NCBI GenBank assembly: GCA_017450535.1
Contig: JAFSTK010000007.1
Span: 1-44,005 of the forward strand
Source of the DNA: Treponema sp.
Lineage (GTDB): Bacteria; Spirochaetota; Spirochaetia; Treponematales; Treponemataceae
Length of the DNA stretch: 44,005 bases
Reading direction: 5' to 3'
Shown here: positions 1-7,423 of the stretch, piece by piece
Layout: the number at the start of each line of letters is the position of its first letter
Numbering within the stretch: position 1 is the stretch's first letter
Made by a program: the position numbers and the translations under genes
The notes under the pieces: model-generated
What the model saw: only the letters and a program-made list of their open reading frames with translations
Databases searched by the model: none
Told to the model about the DNA's origin: nothing

Positions 1-101
1 ATAATTCCTACTTGCAGAAACTTTCTCTGGGCATATATAATGGATTGGCCGCGTTCATCACACATTTTGAACGCTCCAGAGGCTTTACGGGTACAAAATG
101 A
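1..101 (+). CDS. N-acetylmuramoyl-L-alanine amidase, C-terminal end (partial)
   Basis: Frame 3 is open from the window edge to a TGA at 99-101 and encodes about 32 residues ending SRGFTGTK. The segment YLQKLSLGIYNGLAAFI resembles the last helix of zinc-dependent Amidase_3 proteins, where a tyrosine-rich helix precedes an 'aI..Gi..y' pattern. Such enzymes cleave the stem peptide from MurNAc in the periplasm. The stop overlaps the next start (ATGA), so the two genes are probably co-transcribed. The family call rests on a short tail and is tentative. Confidence 0.5.
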   Translation, partial: NSYLQKLSLGIYNGLAAFITHFERSRGFTGTK

Positions 102-538
102 AAAAAATCGGTTTACGTCATATCATTGTTATCATTCTCTTTGCGGCATTTTGTTGCTCTATAGCGAGTTATATGTTCTCCGGCAAGCAGCGCAGGACGT
201 TCAGTTTTCCGATTATCGGAAGCGATGAGCTTGCTTATGAGGTGCGTTATCTTCCTCGTCATCCGGTGCAGGGGGATATCTGCTTGTATATTGACGAGCT
301 CTTGTTGGGACCTCAGACTCAGCGCGCGCGTCCTCTTTTTTCTGAGGGAACAAAGAACGATTTCTGTTTCATGCGCGACAAAATTTTGTACATCGGGCTG
401 TCAAAAGATGTGCTTTATGAGATACCTGAAGCTGCTCGCATAAAGGACGGCATTGTTTTGTTTGAAAAAAACATCCGCAAAAATTTTAGAGGGGTGAAGG
501 AAATCGCATTGTTTATAGACGGAAAATATGTCGAATAA
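98..538 (+). CDS. GerMN-domain-like membrane-anchored protein
   Basis: A 146-residue protein with an N-terminal hydrophobic segment (about residues 7-27, containing IIVIILFAAF), probably a signal anchor. The rest should lie outside the cytoplasmic membrane. The region DICLYIDELLLGP followed by RPLFSEGTK matches the pattern of GerMN domains ('lv.ELL.GP...l.plfP.GT'), small domains often found beside cell-wall amidases. The ATG overlaps the upstream amidase stop (ATGA), which supports the start and a joint role in envelope or peptidoglycan work. The biochemical activity of GerMN domains is not established. It could also be called hypothetical. Confidence 0.6.
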   Translation: MKKIGLRHIIVIILFAAFCCSIASYMFSGKQRRTFSFPIIGSDELAYEVRYLPRHPVQGDICLYIDELLLGPQTQRARPLFSEGTKNDFCFMRDKILYIGLSKDVLYEIPEAARIKDGIVLFEKNIRKNFRGVKEIALFIDGKYVE

Positions 539-563
539 ATATAAAAAATTAGCGTAAAAAACA

Positions 564-592
564 TTGACAAAAAGGCTTTGTTATTAGATACT
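564..592 (+). promoter_or_regulatory. Sigma70-type promoter for flaA
   Basis: TTGACA (564-569), a 17-bp spacer, then GATACT (587-592). The predicted start is near 599, leaving a leader of about 45 nt with GAAGGAG (631-637) seven bases before the flaA ATG. Confidence 0.6.
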
Positions 593-643
593 AAATATAC
601 GTATAACAAGGCTACATCAATTGAATAAAAGAAGGAGCTTCGA

Positions 644-1759
644 ATGAAGAAAACTTTGGTTTTATCAGCTGCAATTATGGTGCTGTTTGGTGCATCTGTA
701 TTTGCAAAAGAATCAACTCTTATCGACTTCACTCTGCTGGAAGGTGATCTTGAAATTCAGGTGCCTGATAGTGATCAGCCGATTAAGGAAAACAAACGTA
801 CCGTTATGGATTACGGTGTTGCTGCAGGTGCTTCTTTCAATGAAGACCAGAAGAACTTGATGAAAACATCTCTCTACATCGATGACTGGGAAATTGTTCT
901 CAACAGTTCTGCACGTAACACAGTAAGCTTGGGGCAGTCTGTCGTAAAGTCTGCCACGGTAAAGGACAGCGCAAAGGTCCCGTTTGCAGGAAAGAAAGTG
1001 ATGGGTGTTCATGTTATTTTCCCGTCAGGCGCATACAATGCAAACTGCAAAATTGTTCCGCCGTTTGACATTCCTGCATATGAACCGCTTTCAACAGCTG
1101 ATGACAATGGCGACCGCCAGGAACCGACCGATGAGGAAAAGGCTTCTGGACGCACTTTGTTCGAGGCTGACAGCGATGATACACCGGCTTATGGCTTGGT
1201 AAAGAACGTGGGTACGCTCAAATCAATCGCTGTTACAACAATGGGTATGAACTATCCTCATGGATTGTACGTGTTGCTCAAGGACAATGACAATATTGAG
1301 CGCCGCTACTTCATGGGATACTTGAACTTTGACGGTTGGAAAACTCTTACTTGGAACAACCCGGATTACATCACTGAAGTTCGCACTCGCGAAATCCGTG
1401 TGTACCCGATTTATCCTCGTGGACTTCCGTATGTTAAGTTCTGCGGTTTCCAGGTAACACGTGATGCTGCACATATTGGTGATGACTACATCGGTTACTT
1501 CAAAGATGTTAAAATCATCTACGATAAGGCTGTTCTTACTTCAGAACGCGACATTGCTGATGAAGATTTGTGGGGTATCGTAACTCGCCGCGAACGTGCA
1601 AAGCAGGCTATCGAAATGAGCCGCTTCGGCAACAAGCAGGTTAACCGCTACATTGAAAAGTCTAAGATGGCTACTGAAGAGTCATTCACACCGAGCTTGG
1701 ATGAAAACTCATCTTCTAACGCTCAGCAGAATGGTGGACAGGCAGCTGACGCAAAATAA
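644..1759 (+). CDS. flaA: Flagellar filament outer layer protein FlaA
   Basis: A 371-residue protein with a Sec signal peptide (MKKTLVLSAAIMVLFGASVFA, cleavage likely after FA, residue 21). This is expected because spirochaete FlaA is exported to the periplasm and forms the sheath around the FlaB core of the endoflagella. Recognisable FlaA features are the N-terminal STLIDFTLLEGDL segment, the 'YPHGLYVLLKDNDN' and 'GYLNFDGWKTLTWNNPDY' blocks and the 'YFKDVKIIYDK' stretch. The C-terminal tail (about 30 residues, Ser/Asn/Gln-rich) is low complexity. The start is fixed by a strong Shine-Dalgarno site and the signal peptide. It has its own promoter and terminator, so it is likely monocistronic and highly expressed. 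Confidence 0.93.
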   Translation: MKKTLVLSAAIMVLFGASVFAKESTLIDFTLLEGDLEIQVPDSDQPIKENKRTVMDYGVAAGASFNEDQKNLMKTSLYIDDWEIVLNSSARNTVSLGQSVVKSATVKDSAKVPFAGKKVMGVHVIFPSGAYNANCKIVPPFDIPAYEPLSTADDNGDRQEPTDEEKASGRTLFEADSDDTPAYGLVKNVGTLKSIAVTTMGMNYPHGLYVLLKDNDNIERRYFMGYLNFDGWKTLTWNNPDYITEVRTREIRVYPIYPRGLPYVKFCGFQVTRDAAHIGDDYIGYFKDVKIIYDKAVLTSERDIADEDLWGIVTRRERAKQAIEMSRFGNKQVNRYIEKSKMATEESFTPSLDENSSSNAQQNGGQAADAK

Positions 1760-1793
1760 GTAAACTTCTGCTTACAGTCGGGTAACCGACAAA

Positions 1794-1826
1794 GAACCGC
1801 TTGCGATTTGCAGGCGGTTTTTTTAT
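1794..1826 (+). terminator. Rho-independent terminator after flaA
   Basis: Inverted repeat AACCGC...GCGGTT (arms at about 1795-1800 and 1814-1819) with a loop of about 13 nt, followed by a T-rich run (TTTTTTTATTT). Confidence 0.8.
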
Positions 1827-1855
1827 TTGCGTTTATCTCAATTCAATGTTAAAAT
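1827..1855 (+). promoter_or_regulatory. Promoter for the alarmone synthetase gene (near-leaderless)
   Basis: TTGCGT (1827-1832), 17-bp spacer, TAAAAT (1850-1855). Transcription should begin at about 1861-1862, which is the ATG itself. No Shine-Dalgarno site is visible. Confidence 0.55.
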
Positions 1856-1860
1856 ATGGT

Positions 1861-3114
1861 ATGGAACAAACGAATCTGTACCCCAAAAAACAACAGATAC
1901 AAGAAATATATGATTCATATCGGCCGATATTTGCCGAGATAATGGGAAATATTGAAACTCGTCTGAAATTAACGATAAGTCTTTCTTCGCTGCCAACGTA
2001 TAAGTCGCGCATAAAATCATTTAAAAGTTATTATCGTAAAGTATTGCGTCAAAAAGCATCCGAGGCGGAGACGTCAAAAAAACTGGTGACGCTTACGGAT
2101 ATGATGGGTATCCGTGTTATCTGTGCATTTTTGGAAGATATTCAGCTTGCGGTCGATCAGATAAAACATAACTTTGAAGTAAAAGAAGTGGAGTATAAAG
2201 GTTCTGATCAGAATTTTAGGGAATTTGGTTATGAGTCCATACATGTGCTTGTAGCGATTCCAAGTGATTGCCGACCGCAAAACTCAAATCTGCCATTGCC
2301 GGATAATCTTGTCTGCGAGATACAGGTGCGCACGATATTGCAGGATGCGTGGGCGGAAGTGGAGCATGAATTGATTTATAAGACGGAGTTTACGCCGTTT
2401 GACATGCCGTTGCGCCGGAAACTTGCTTCAATGAATGCGAGTTTGAGCCTTGCCGATATCATTTTTCAGGAAATTCGTGATTACCAGAAAAAATTGCAGG
2501 GTGAAGTGTCTGCGCGTCGCGAATCTTTTTATGAGAAAGTTGATGAGTTTACGCATCAGGGAGAGGCTAAAGAAAAAATTAACAAAGAAGAGCCAAAAAA
2601 TCTTTCTCGTGTGTCGCCATATGTGCATGGGACGATTGATGATATGATTCTTGCGGCTATACAGGCTCATAACCGAGGTGAATTGGATGTTGCTTTGCAA
2701 ATTTATTCTGAAATATTGCAGTCTGAACCAACACCTCCGGAACCGGTTCTTGCTGTCATCAGAAAGCATCGGGGCATGGCGTATTTTGCAAAAGGATTGT
2801 ATGACGAAGCGTTGGAGGATTTTCAGGAGAGCGTAAAAAATGATTCCAAAGGTTTCCGCTCATACTATTATCTTGGTATTGTATACAGTGTGCTTGACAG
2901 AAATGAAGATGCTGTGGAAGCGTTTAATCGTTCTCTTGAACTTAATGAGTATCAGTCTCATGCGCATTATCGCAGGGCCGTCGCATATTTCAAAATGGGC
3001 GATGACAGTAAAGCTCTTGCCGATGTGACGGCGGCTGAACAGCTTGGTTTGGAGGACGATGACTGTAAATCTTTGCATGAAAAAATCGTCAAGAAAATGG
3101 GTATGGCAATGTAG
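1861..3114 (+). CDS. RelA/SpoT-family (p)ppGpp synthetase with C-terminal TPR repeats
   Basis: About 417 residues. Residues ~35-220 form a RelA_SpoT nucleotidyltransferase domain: SRIKSFKSYYRK, DMMGIRVICAF, the G-loop FGYESIHVLV, and EIQVRTILQDAWAEVEHELIYK, which holds the conserved acidic and Arg residues of (p)ppGpp synthetases. No HD hydrolase, TGS or ACT domain is present, so it looks like a synthetase-only enzyme. Residues ~270-415 contain at least three TPR units (AIQAHNRGELDVALQIYSEIL, HRGMAYFAKGLYDEALEDF, YYLGIVYSVLDRNEDAVEAF), probably for protein contacts. The ATG at 1861 is chosen because a longer in-frame start would run into the flaA terminator and because the -10 element lies six bases before it. 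Gene pairs of RelA_SpoT with TPR occur in spirochaetes; the signal it senses is unknown. Confidence 0.82.
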   Translation: MEQTNLYPKKQQIQEIYDSYRPIFAEIMGNIETRLKLTISLSSLPTYKSRIKSFKSYYRKVLRQKASEAETSKKLVTLTDMMGIRVICAFLEDIQLAVDQIKHNFEVKEVEYKGSDQNFREFGYESIHVLVAIPSDCRPQNSNLPLPDNLVCEIQVRTILQDAWAEVEHELIYKTEFTPFDMPLRRKLASMNASLSLADIIFQEIRDYQKKLQGEVSARRESFYEKVDEFTHQGEAKEKINKEEPKNLSRVSPYVHGTIDDMILAAIQAHNRGELDVALQIYSEILQSEPTPPEPVLAVIRKHRGMAYFAKGLYDEALEDFQESVKNDSKGFRSYYYLGIVYSVLDRNEDAVEAFNRSLELNEYQSHAHYRRAVAYFKMGDDSKALADVTAAEQLGLEDDDCKSLHEKIVKKMGMAM

Positions 3115-3156
3115 AGAAAATCTCTATAAATCTATGCTTTGTAGAGAGTAAAACAC

Positions 3157-3185
3157 TTGACGCAATTTTTCTTTTTTGATATAGT
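3157..3185 (+). promoter_or_regulatory. Promoter for tRNA-Glu
   Basis: TTGACG (3157-3162), 17-bp spacer, TATAGT (3180-3185). The predicted start is near 3192, about 31 nt before the tRNA. A weak hairpin (TCTCTA...TAGAGA, 3120-3147) lies between the upstream gene and this promoter. Confidence 0.75.
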
Positions 3186-3222
3186 ATCAAAGTCACTTGT
3201 TGACAGCCACTTTGTGGCAAAT

Positions 3223-3294
3223 GTCTCCTTCGTCTAGTGGTTAGGACATCGGGTTTTCATCCCGACAACAGCAGTTCAATTCTGCTAGGAGATG
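3223..3294 (+). tRNA. tRNA-Glu (anticodon UUC)
   Basis: A full cloverleaf is readable. The acceptor stem is GTCTCCT/AGGAGAT (first pair G-U). The anticodon stem TCGGG/CCCGA encloses loop TTTTCAT, giving anticodon TTC at 3256-3258. The T-arm is AGCAG-TTCAATT-CTGCT. The discriminator base is G; CCA is not encoded. It has a dedicated promoter and terminator. Confidence 0.95.
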
Positions 3295-3298
3295 TGAT

Positions 3299-3334
3299 AA
3301 GGCTTGTAGTCGGTTGGCTGCGAGCCTTTTTTTT
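3299..3334 (+). terminator. Rho-independent terminator after tRNA-Glu
   Basis: Stem AAGGCTTG/CGAGCCTT (about 3299-3306 and 3321-3328, one G-U pair), then a run of eight T. Confidence 0.85.
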
Positions 3335-3378
3335 GTGGTCTTTTGAGATTTCCGTATCATGTGTGGGAATGATAAATT

Positions 3379-5826
3379 ATGGATGCGCGGAACAGATTTT
3401 CAGATACAGTAAGAGAAGAAATGCAACGCCAGATTATCGGTGCTGACGGGAACGAAGTGTTTTTTTCCGGCATGATAAACGAGACTGGCATTGTGATTTC
3501 TGTAACGGCCGCCGCACGTGGTGATGAGCATTCAGTGCCGGTTAATTATGCGGAAGCGCGAAAAGGTTCTGTTCTTATTCATAATCACCCATCCGGAAAC
3601 CTGCATCCGTCGGGCGCAGATTTACAGATTGCCGCAGATTGTGCTGAGAATGCGCAGGGGTTTTTCATCGTCAATAACGACGTAAGCGAAGTGTACGTGG
3701 TTATGGAGCCGATTAAGCCTGTGGTCATTCGGAAGCTTGATGAAGAAGGGGCGGCGCATTATCTTTCGGCGACAGGACCGCTGGCAAAATCATCTCCGAC
3801 ATATGAAGAACGACCCGTACAATTGGAGCTCATTAAGAAAATTGCGCGCTCATTCAATAAAAATGCGGTCGGTGTGTTTGAGGCTGGAACAGGCGTTGGA
3901 AAATCGTTCGCTTATCTTGTTCCGTCCATGCTTTGGGCATTGGAAAACAAAGAGCGTGTCGTGGTCAGTACGGGAACAATAAATCTTCAGCAACAATTGG
4001 TTGAAAAAGATATCCCCCTCGCACAAAAAATTATTGGAAAGCCGCTCAAGGCTGTGCTCGTAAAGGGCAGGCAAAATTATGTGTGTTTACGCCGCCTGGA
4101 TGATGCGGGAAAAGAGCGCGATTTGTTCAGCGAAGACCAGGAGATGTTCGACAAGATAGCTTCTTGGGCGAAAGAGACAAAAACGGGAAGCCGGACAGAC
4201 TTGGCTTTTATGCCGACTGAAAGTGTGTGGTCGCGCGTCAATTCTGAGGCTGATGCCTGCATGGGAATGCGCTGCAAGTTCCGCGAAAAATGTTTTGTGA
4301 TGCGAGTAAGAAAAGAGGCGGCGGACGCAAATCTTCTGGTGGTGAATCATCATCTTTTGTTTGCGGATATTGAGTCGCGATTGAGTGGCGTAGGGTACGA
4401 TGATACTGCCGTGCTTCCGCCATATCGTCGTCTTGTGTTTGATGAGGCGCATGGCATTGAGGACGCCGCCACCAGTTTTTTTAGTGAAAATCTGCATCGG
4501 TTTAAAATCAACAAACAGCTTAATCTCTTGTTCCGCATGAGAAAATCATCCATGGCGGGTTATTTGTTTACGATTGCGGCTCTTGCCACGCAGGAAGACC
4601 ACACGGCTGAGGCGCAGGAAGAAATCAGTCAGATAAAAAATGCGTTTGCTGAATTAGAGGATGCCGCCACGGAGATGATGGAAAATGACTTTACGGTGCG
4701 GCTCTTTGCGATGAATGCGGCTCGTTTTGGAGGTGTGTTTGCCGCGCTTTCTAAGGTTCAGCAGCATATCGCAAAACTTACAGGTCTCATGCGCGAGATG
4801 ATTGAGACAATCCCGGAAGACGATTTGGATAATGCGGTGGTGTGGGAGACAAAGTCGGTTTTGCGCCGTTTGGATGATATGACTGCAATCTGCAAGAATT
4901 TCCGTGAATGGGATGAGCATCCGGATTCGGTGTATTGGATTCAGCGGCAAAGGCTTAGTCCGGCGATTGCGAAAAACTATGATACGCCATTTTTTATCCA
5001 GTTGTTCCAGACACCGCTTGATATTGCGCCGCTTATGAATAACGGTGTGTTTGAGCCGATGGAGACGGTGGTTTGTACTTCGGCAACTCTTGGCATAGAC
5101 GGAAACTTTAATTTTTGGAAGCGGCGTACTGGTGTAGGTTTTGTGGAGAGCGAGCGGCTTTTGGACGGCGAATTTCCGTCACCGTTTCCGTACAAAAAAA
5201 ATCTTTTGCTTGCGATTCCCAATGACGCGCCGTTTTCTAATGAAGAGCATTTTCAATTGTTTGTGGAAGATGCGGTTGTGCGCTTGGTACAGGCGGCTGG
5301 CGGCCGTACATTGGTTCTTTTTACGTCGTACGATTCGCTCCGTCATGCGTGCGACACGGCGCGTACACGGTTGCGTTTGAGCGGCATCACAATTCTAAAG
5401 CAGGGTGATGACGAGCGATTCCGTCTGCTCAATGCGTTTAAAGATGATACGTCAAGCGTTCTGTTTGCCACAGATTCGTTCTGGGAAGGCGTGGACGTGC
5501 CAGGGGACTCTTTGAGCCAAGTGATTATCGTCAAATTGCCATTCGGTGTGCCAAGTGATCCGGTGTTTGCCGCCAGAAGCGAGCAGATTCAAAAGCGTGG
5601 CGGAAATCCATTTATGGAACTGAGTGTGCCTGAGGCGGTCATCAAATTCCGGCAAGGTTTTGGTCGTCTTATTCGCCGTGGTGATGACAGGGGGACAGTC
5701 ATTTGTCTTGACCGCCGCATCATGGAAAAAATGTACGGCAGGATGTTTTTGAACAGCATTCCCGATTGCAAGAAAATGTATGCGCCTTTGAATGATATTC
5801 TCGGTGCGGTGGGCGAATTTATATAA
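3379..5826 (+). CDS. JAMM/JAB-domain fused to DinG-family Fe-S helicase
   Basis: An 815-residue fusion. Residues ~1-120 form a RadC/JAB-like domain with a complete JAMM zinc signature: H68-x-H70, S78 and D81 in IHNHPSGNLHPSGAD. Residues ~130-815 form an XPD/DinG-type superfamily 2 helicase. It has Walker A EAGTGVGKS (K175), four cysteines suited to a 4Fe-4S cluster (C236, C294, C299, C305), NHHLLFAD, the DEAH box (D355), CTSATLG, and C-terminal FWEGVDVPG and FGRLIRRGDD. DinG helicases unwind DNA with 5'-3' polarity and act on R-loops and repair intermediates. The JAMM half is normally either a metalloprotease-like domain or, in RadC, of unknown activity. The ATG has no strong Shine-Dalgarno site. 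No exonuclease domain is present, unlike some DinG proteins of Gram-positive bacteria. Confidence 0.88.
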   Translation: MDARNRFSDTVREEMQRQIIGADGNEVFFSGMINETGIVISVTAAARGDEHSVPVNYAEARKGSVLIHNHPSGNLHPSGADLQIAADCAENAQGFFIVNNDVSEVYVVMEPIKPVVIRKLDEEGAAHYLSATGPLAKSSPTYEERPVQLELIKKIARSFNKNAVGVFEAGTGVGKSFAYLVPSMLWALENKERVVVSTGTINLQQQLVEKDIPLAQKIIGKPLKAVLVKGRQNYVCLRRLDDAGKERDLFSEDQEMFDKIASWAKETKTGSRTDLAFMPTESVWSRVNSEADACMGMRCKFREKCFVMRVRKEAADANLLVVNHHLLFADIESRLSGVGYDDTAVLPPYRRLVFDEAHGIEDAATSFFSENLHRFKINKQLNLLFRMRKSSMAGYLFTIAALATQEDHTAEAQEEISQIKNAFAELEDAATEMMENDFTVRLFAMNAARFGGVFAALSKVQQHIAKLTGLMREMIETIPEDDLDNAVVWETKSVLRRLDDMTAICKNFREWDEHPDSVYWIQRQRLSPAIAKNYDTPFFIQLFQTPLDIAPLMNNGVFEPMETVVCTSATLGIDGNFNFWKRRTGVGFVESERLLDGEFPSPFPYKKNLLLAIPNDAPFSNEEHFQLFVEDAVVRLVQAAGGRTLVLFTSYDSLRHACDTARTRLRLSGITILKQGDDERFRLLNAFKDDTSSVLFATDSFWEGVDVPGDSLSQVIIVKLPFGVPSDPVFAARSEQIQKRGGNPFMELSVPEAVIKFRQGFGRLIRRGDDRGTVICLDRRIMEKMYGRMFLNSIPDCKKMYAPLNDILGAVGEFI

Positions 5827-5827
5827 A

Positions 5828-5856
5828 TTGACATCTTGCGTGTTTCAGTCTAAAAT
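5828..5856 (+). promoter_or_regulatory. Promoter for plsC, predicted leaderless start
   Basis: TTGACA (5828-5833), 17-bp spacer, TAAAAT (5851-5856). The last base of the -10 is exactly seven bases before the A of the plsC ATG (5863), so the +1 and the start codon coincide. Confidence 0.7.
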
Positions 5857-5862
5857 TAGAAC

Positions 5863-6624
5863 ATGTTGAATTTCTTTTCAAATTTTATCACTCTCTCCTG
5901 CAGTTTTGTGCTTGTAGGAGTTCCTGCAGTTTTGAATATTTTTGCCTATCCTGTTTCAAAAAAACTTAGCCTAATTATCTCGCATTATATCAGAACTGAG
6001 TGTTCTCGCCTGTTATTTGCCATTTTTAAGACGTATAAGCATTTTAATTTTTTAGGGTATAAAGATAATCTTGATAAACTTCCAAAACAGTTTATTGTCA
6101 TTTCAAATCACCAGAGCCTGATTGATATTGCGTTGTACATGAATTTTTTCCGCAAGGTGGAAATCCGCTTTGTGGCAAAAGATAATTTGGCTCGCCATGT
6201 GCCTCTCGTTTCTGAGATGCTTCGTACAGAAGAACATTGTATGATTCCACGACATGGAAAGCCGTCAGTCGCAATGGAGACGATTGATAAATTTGGTAAG
6301 CGGGTGATTGAGCGTGGACAGGTTCCTGTGATTTTCCCTGAAGGAACGCGCAGTAAGGACGGCACTTTGAATACATTTTATACCGCTGGATTCCGTCGCC
6401 TTTCTGACGGAGTTCGGCTTCCTGTTGCAGTCTGTGCGCTCGACGGTGGCTACCGTATCAATAATTTGACGACTATTTTTCAGAACTTGCACAACGGATA
6501 TTACCGCGTCAAAGTGGTTGGTGTTTTTCCGGCTCCTCAGAACAAGGAAGAGCAGGTTGAAGTGCTTGAGAAGGGGAAGGAACTTATTCAACAGCAGTTG
6601 GATGAATGGCGGAAAGCAGAGTAG
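5863..6624 (+). CDS. plsC: 1-acyl-sn-glycerol-3-phosphate acyltransferase (PlsC family)
   Basis: A 253-residue membrane-associated acyltransferase. Motif I NHQSLID (NHx4D catalytic His-Asp) is at about residues 83-89, motif III FPEGTRS at about 160, with an FVAKDNL block and a hydrophobic N-terminal helix (about residues 8-28). The family makes phosphatidic acid by acylating lysophosphatidic acid at the inner face of the cytoplasmic membrane. It has its own promoter and a terminator downstream, so it is likely monocistronic. No Shine-Dalgarno site precedes the ATG, consistent with leaderless translation. A related acyltransferase specificity cannot be excluded. Confidence 0.9.
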   Translation: MLNFFSNFITLSCSFVLVGVPAVLNIFAYPVSKKLSLIISHYIRTECSRLLFAIFKTYKHFNFLGYKDNLDKLPKQFIVISNHQSLIDIALYMNFFRKVEIRFVAKDNLARHVPLVSEMLRTEEHCMIPRHGKPSVAMETIDKFGKRVIERGQVPVIFPEGTRSKDGTLNTFYTAGFRRLSDGVRLPVAVCALDGGYRINNLTTIFQNLHNGYYRVKVVGVFPAPQNKEEQVEVLEKGKELIQQQLDEWRKAE

Positions 6625-6651
6625 TTGAAAGATTGAATTATTTCAAACAAA

Positions 6652-6697
6652 AAAAATCCCGTGTTCACAGTGCACTTTGTGAAACACGGGATTTTCA
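6652..6697. terminator. Bidirectional terminator between plsC and the zinc-ribbon gene
   Basis: Long inverted repeat: AAATCCCGTGTT (from about 6654) pairs with AACACGGGATTT (to about 6694). The inner bases TTCACAG...TTTGTGAA extend the stem. An A-run precedes it on the plus strand and a T-run follows, so it can terminate from either side between convergent genes. Confidence 0.85.
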
Positions 6698-6716
6698 TAT
6701 TGAACAACCTTATGGA

Positions 6717-6887
6717 TTATTTGAAATCCTTCGGGCGGCGTTCAACGCGCTTGCACTTCGGACATTCGGCGATATTGCGAAGTCTGCCGTTTTCCATCAG
6801 TGTCTTCATAGCAATTTCACCACCGCAGGGGCACATGAATTTCTGTGTTGCAACGGTTGTACGAGAGTTCTTACTTGCACCAGCCAT
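6717..6887 (-). CDS. Small zinc-ribbon protein (56 aa)
   Basis: Reading the minus strand gives a 56-residue protein starting MAGASKNSRTTVATQKFM and ending RRPKDFK, with two cysteine pairs, C19-P-C21 and C42-P-K-C45, that form a probable zinc ribbon. It is basic (many Lys/Arg), which suggests binding to nucleic acid or the ribosome. The start is supported by GGAGG (6893-6897 in plus coordinates) six bases upstream, a consensus promoter and a convergent terminator. It is divergent from rpsT, and the location beside ribosomal and HU genes hints at a translation or nucleoid role. I do not recognise a named family; similar short proteins could be unannotated in many genomes. Confidence 0.82.
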   Translation of the reverse strand: MAGASKNSRTTVATQKFMCPCGGEIAMKTLMENGRLRNIAECPKCKRVERRPKDFK

Positions 6888-6908
6888 GACTAGCCTCCAA
6901 AAAAAATG

Positions 6909-6956
6909 ATAATCGATTATTTAAACTAATATACTAAAATTGAGGGGAGGTGTCAA
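6909..6956 (-). promoter_or_regulatory. Promoter and palindrome upstream of the zinc-ribbon gene
   Basis: On the minus strand TTGACA (6951-6956), 17-bp spacer, TATATT (6928-6933), predicted start near 6921. A perfect 12-bp palindrome ATAATCGATTAT (6909-6920) begins at the transcription start, the place where a repressor operator could sit. It resembles half-sites of Fur-type boxes but has the wrong centre spacing. Confidence 0.65.
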
Positions 6957-6998
6957 GATAGAACGGTAGGATTTTGCAGATAATCCTTTCACATTCTA

Positions 6999-7027
6999 TT
7001 GACTATCCACCTGCAATTCGGTAAAAT
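6999..7027 (+). promoter_or_regulatory. Promoter for rpsT
   Basis: TTGACT (6999-7004), 17-bp spacer, TAAAAT (7022-7027); predicted start near 7034, giving a short leader of about 25 nt. Confidence 0.75.
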
Positions 7028-7058
7028 CAATATAAGTTTTTGTTTGGAGGTGTCTCCT

Positions 7059-7340
7059 TTGGCAGGAAAAAAATCATCTGCAGAAAAAAGATATGCGCAG
7101 AGTGAAGTTCGCCGCTTGCACAACAAAGCAATCAAGAGCGAATGCCGCACTATCGCTAAGCAGTTTGTAGCAGCTGTTCAGAAGAAAGATCAGGCTGCTG
7201 CTCAGGATAAGCTTAAGGTTCTCGTGTCTAAGCTGGATTCTGCACGCAGCAAGGGTGTTCTTACTCGTAACGCTGTTTCCCGCAAGAAGTCACGCATGAT
7301 GAAACTGTACAATGTTTCATTTGCGGCTGCGGCAAACTAA
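7059..7340 (+). CDS. rpsT: 30S ribosomal protein S20
   Basis: A 93-residue basic protein that starts at a TTG codon (7059) eight bases after GGAGG (7046-7050). It reads LAGKKSSAEKRYAQSE...NKAIKSECRTIAKQF, ending in the typical S20 block LTRNAVSRKKSRMMKLYN. An upstream in-frame start would place coding sequence over the promoter, so TTG is preferred. S20 binds 16S rRNA early in 30S assembly. A UUG start is also used by the E. coli rpsT gene, where it is tied to translational autoregulation; a similar control is possible here but not shown. Confidence 0.93.
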   Translation: MAGKKSSAEKRYAQSEVRRLHNKAIKSECRTIAKQFVAAVQKKDQAAAQDKLKVLVSKLDSARSKGVLTRNAVSRKKSRMMKLYNVSFAAAAN

Positions 7341-7343
7341 GTC

Positions 7344-7410
7344 TAACTGACATAAAACGGTGTTGGCATCCCCGTATTGGCGGACCGCACCGTGGTCAGT
7401 TATTTATTTT
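7344..7410 (+). terminator. Hairpin between rpsT and HU (terminator or attenuator)
   Basis: AACTGAC (7345-7351) pairs with GTCAGTT (7395-7401), and inside it CGGTG pairs with CACCG; a T-rich tail (ATTTATTTT) follows. No separate promoter for HU is evident, so partial read-through from rpsT may feed HU. Confidence 0.55.
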
Positions 7411-7423
7411 GAGAGGTTTTGGT

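Noticed and set aside
1801-1860. Upstream TTG start giving a 437-residue alarmone synthetase
   Set aside because: It lies inside the flaA terminator and before the promoter -10 element.
6606-6909. Plus-strand open frames of 82-95 codons over the zinc-ribbon gene
   Set aside because: They run through the bidirectional terminator and have no ribosome-binding site; the minus-strand 56-residue gene has a promoter, Shine-Dalgarno site and cysteine motif.
6909-6920. Fur box
   Set aside because: The palindrome ATAATCGATTAT has a two-base centre and lacks the 7-1-7 layout; kept only as an unspecified operator candidate.
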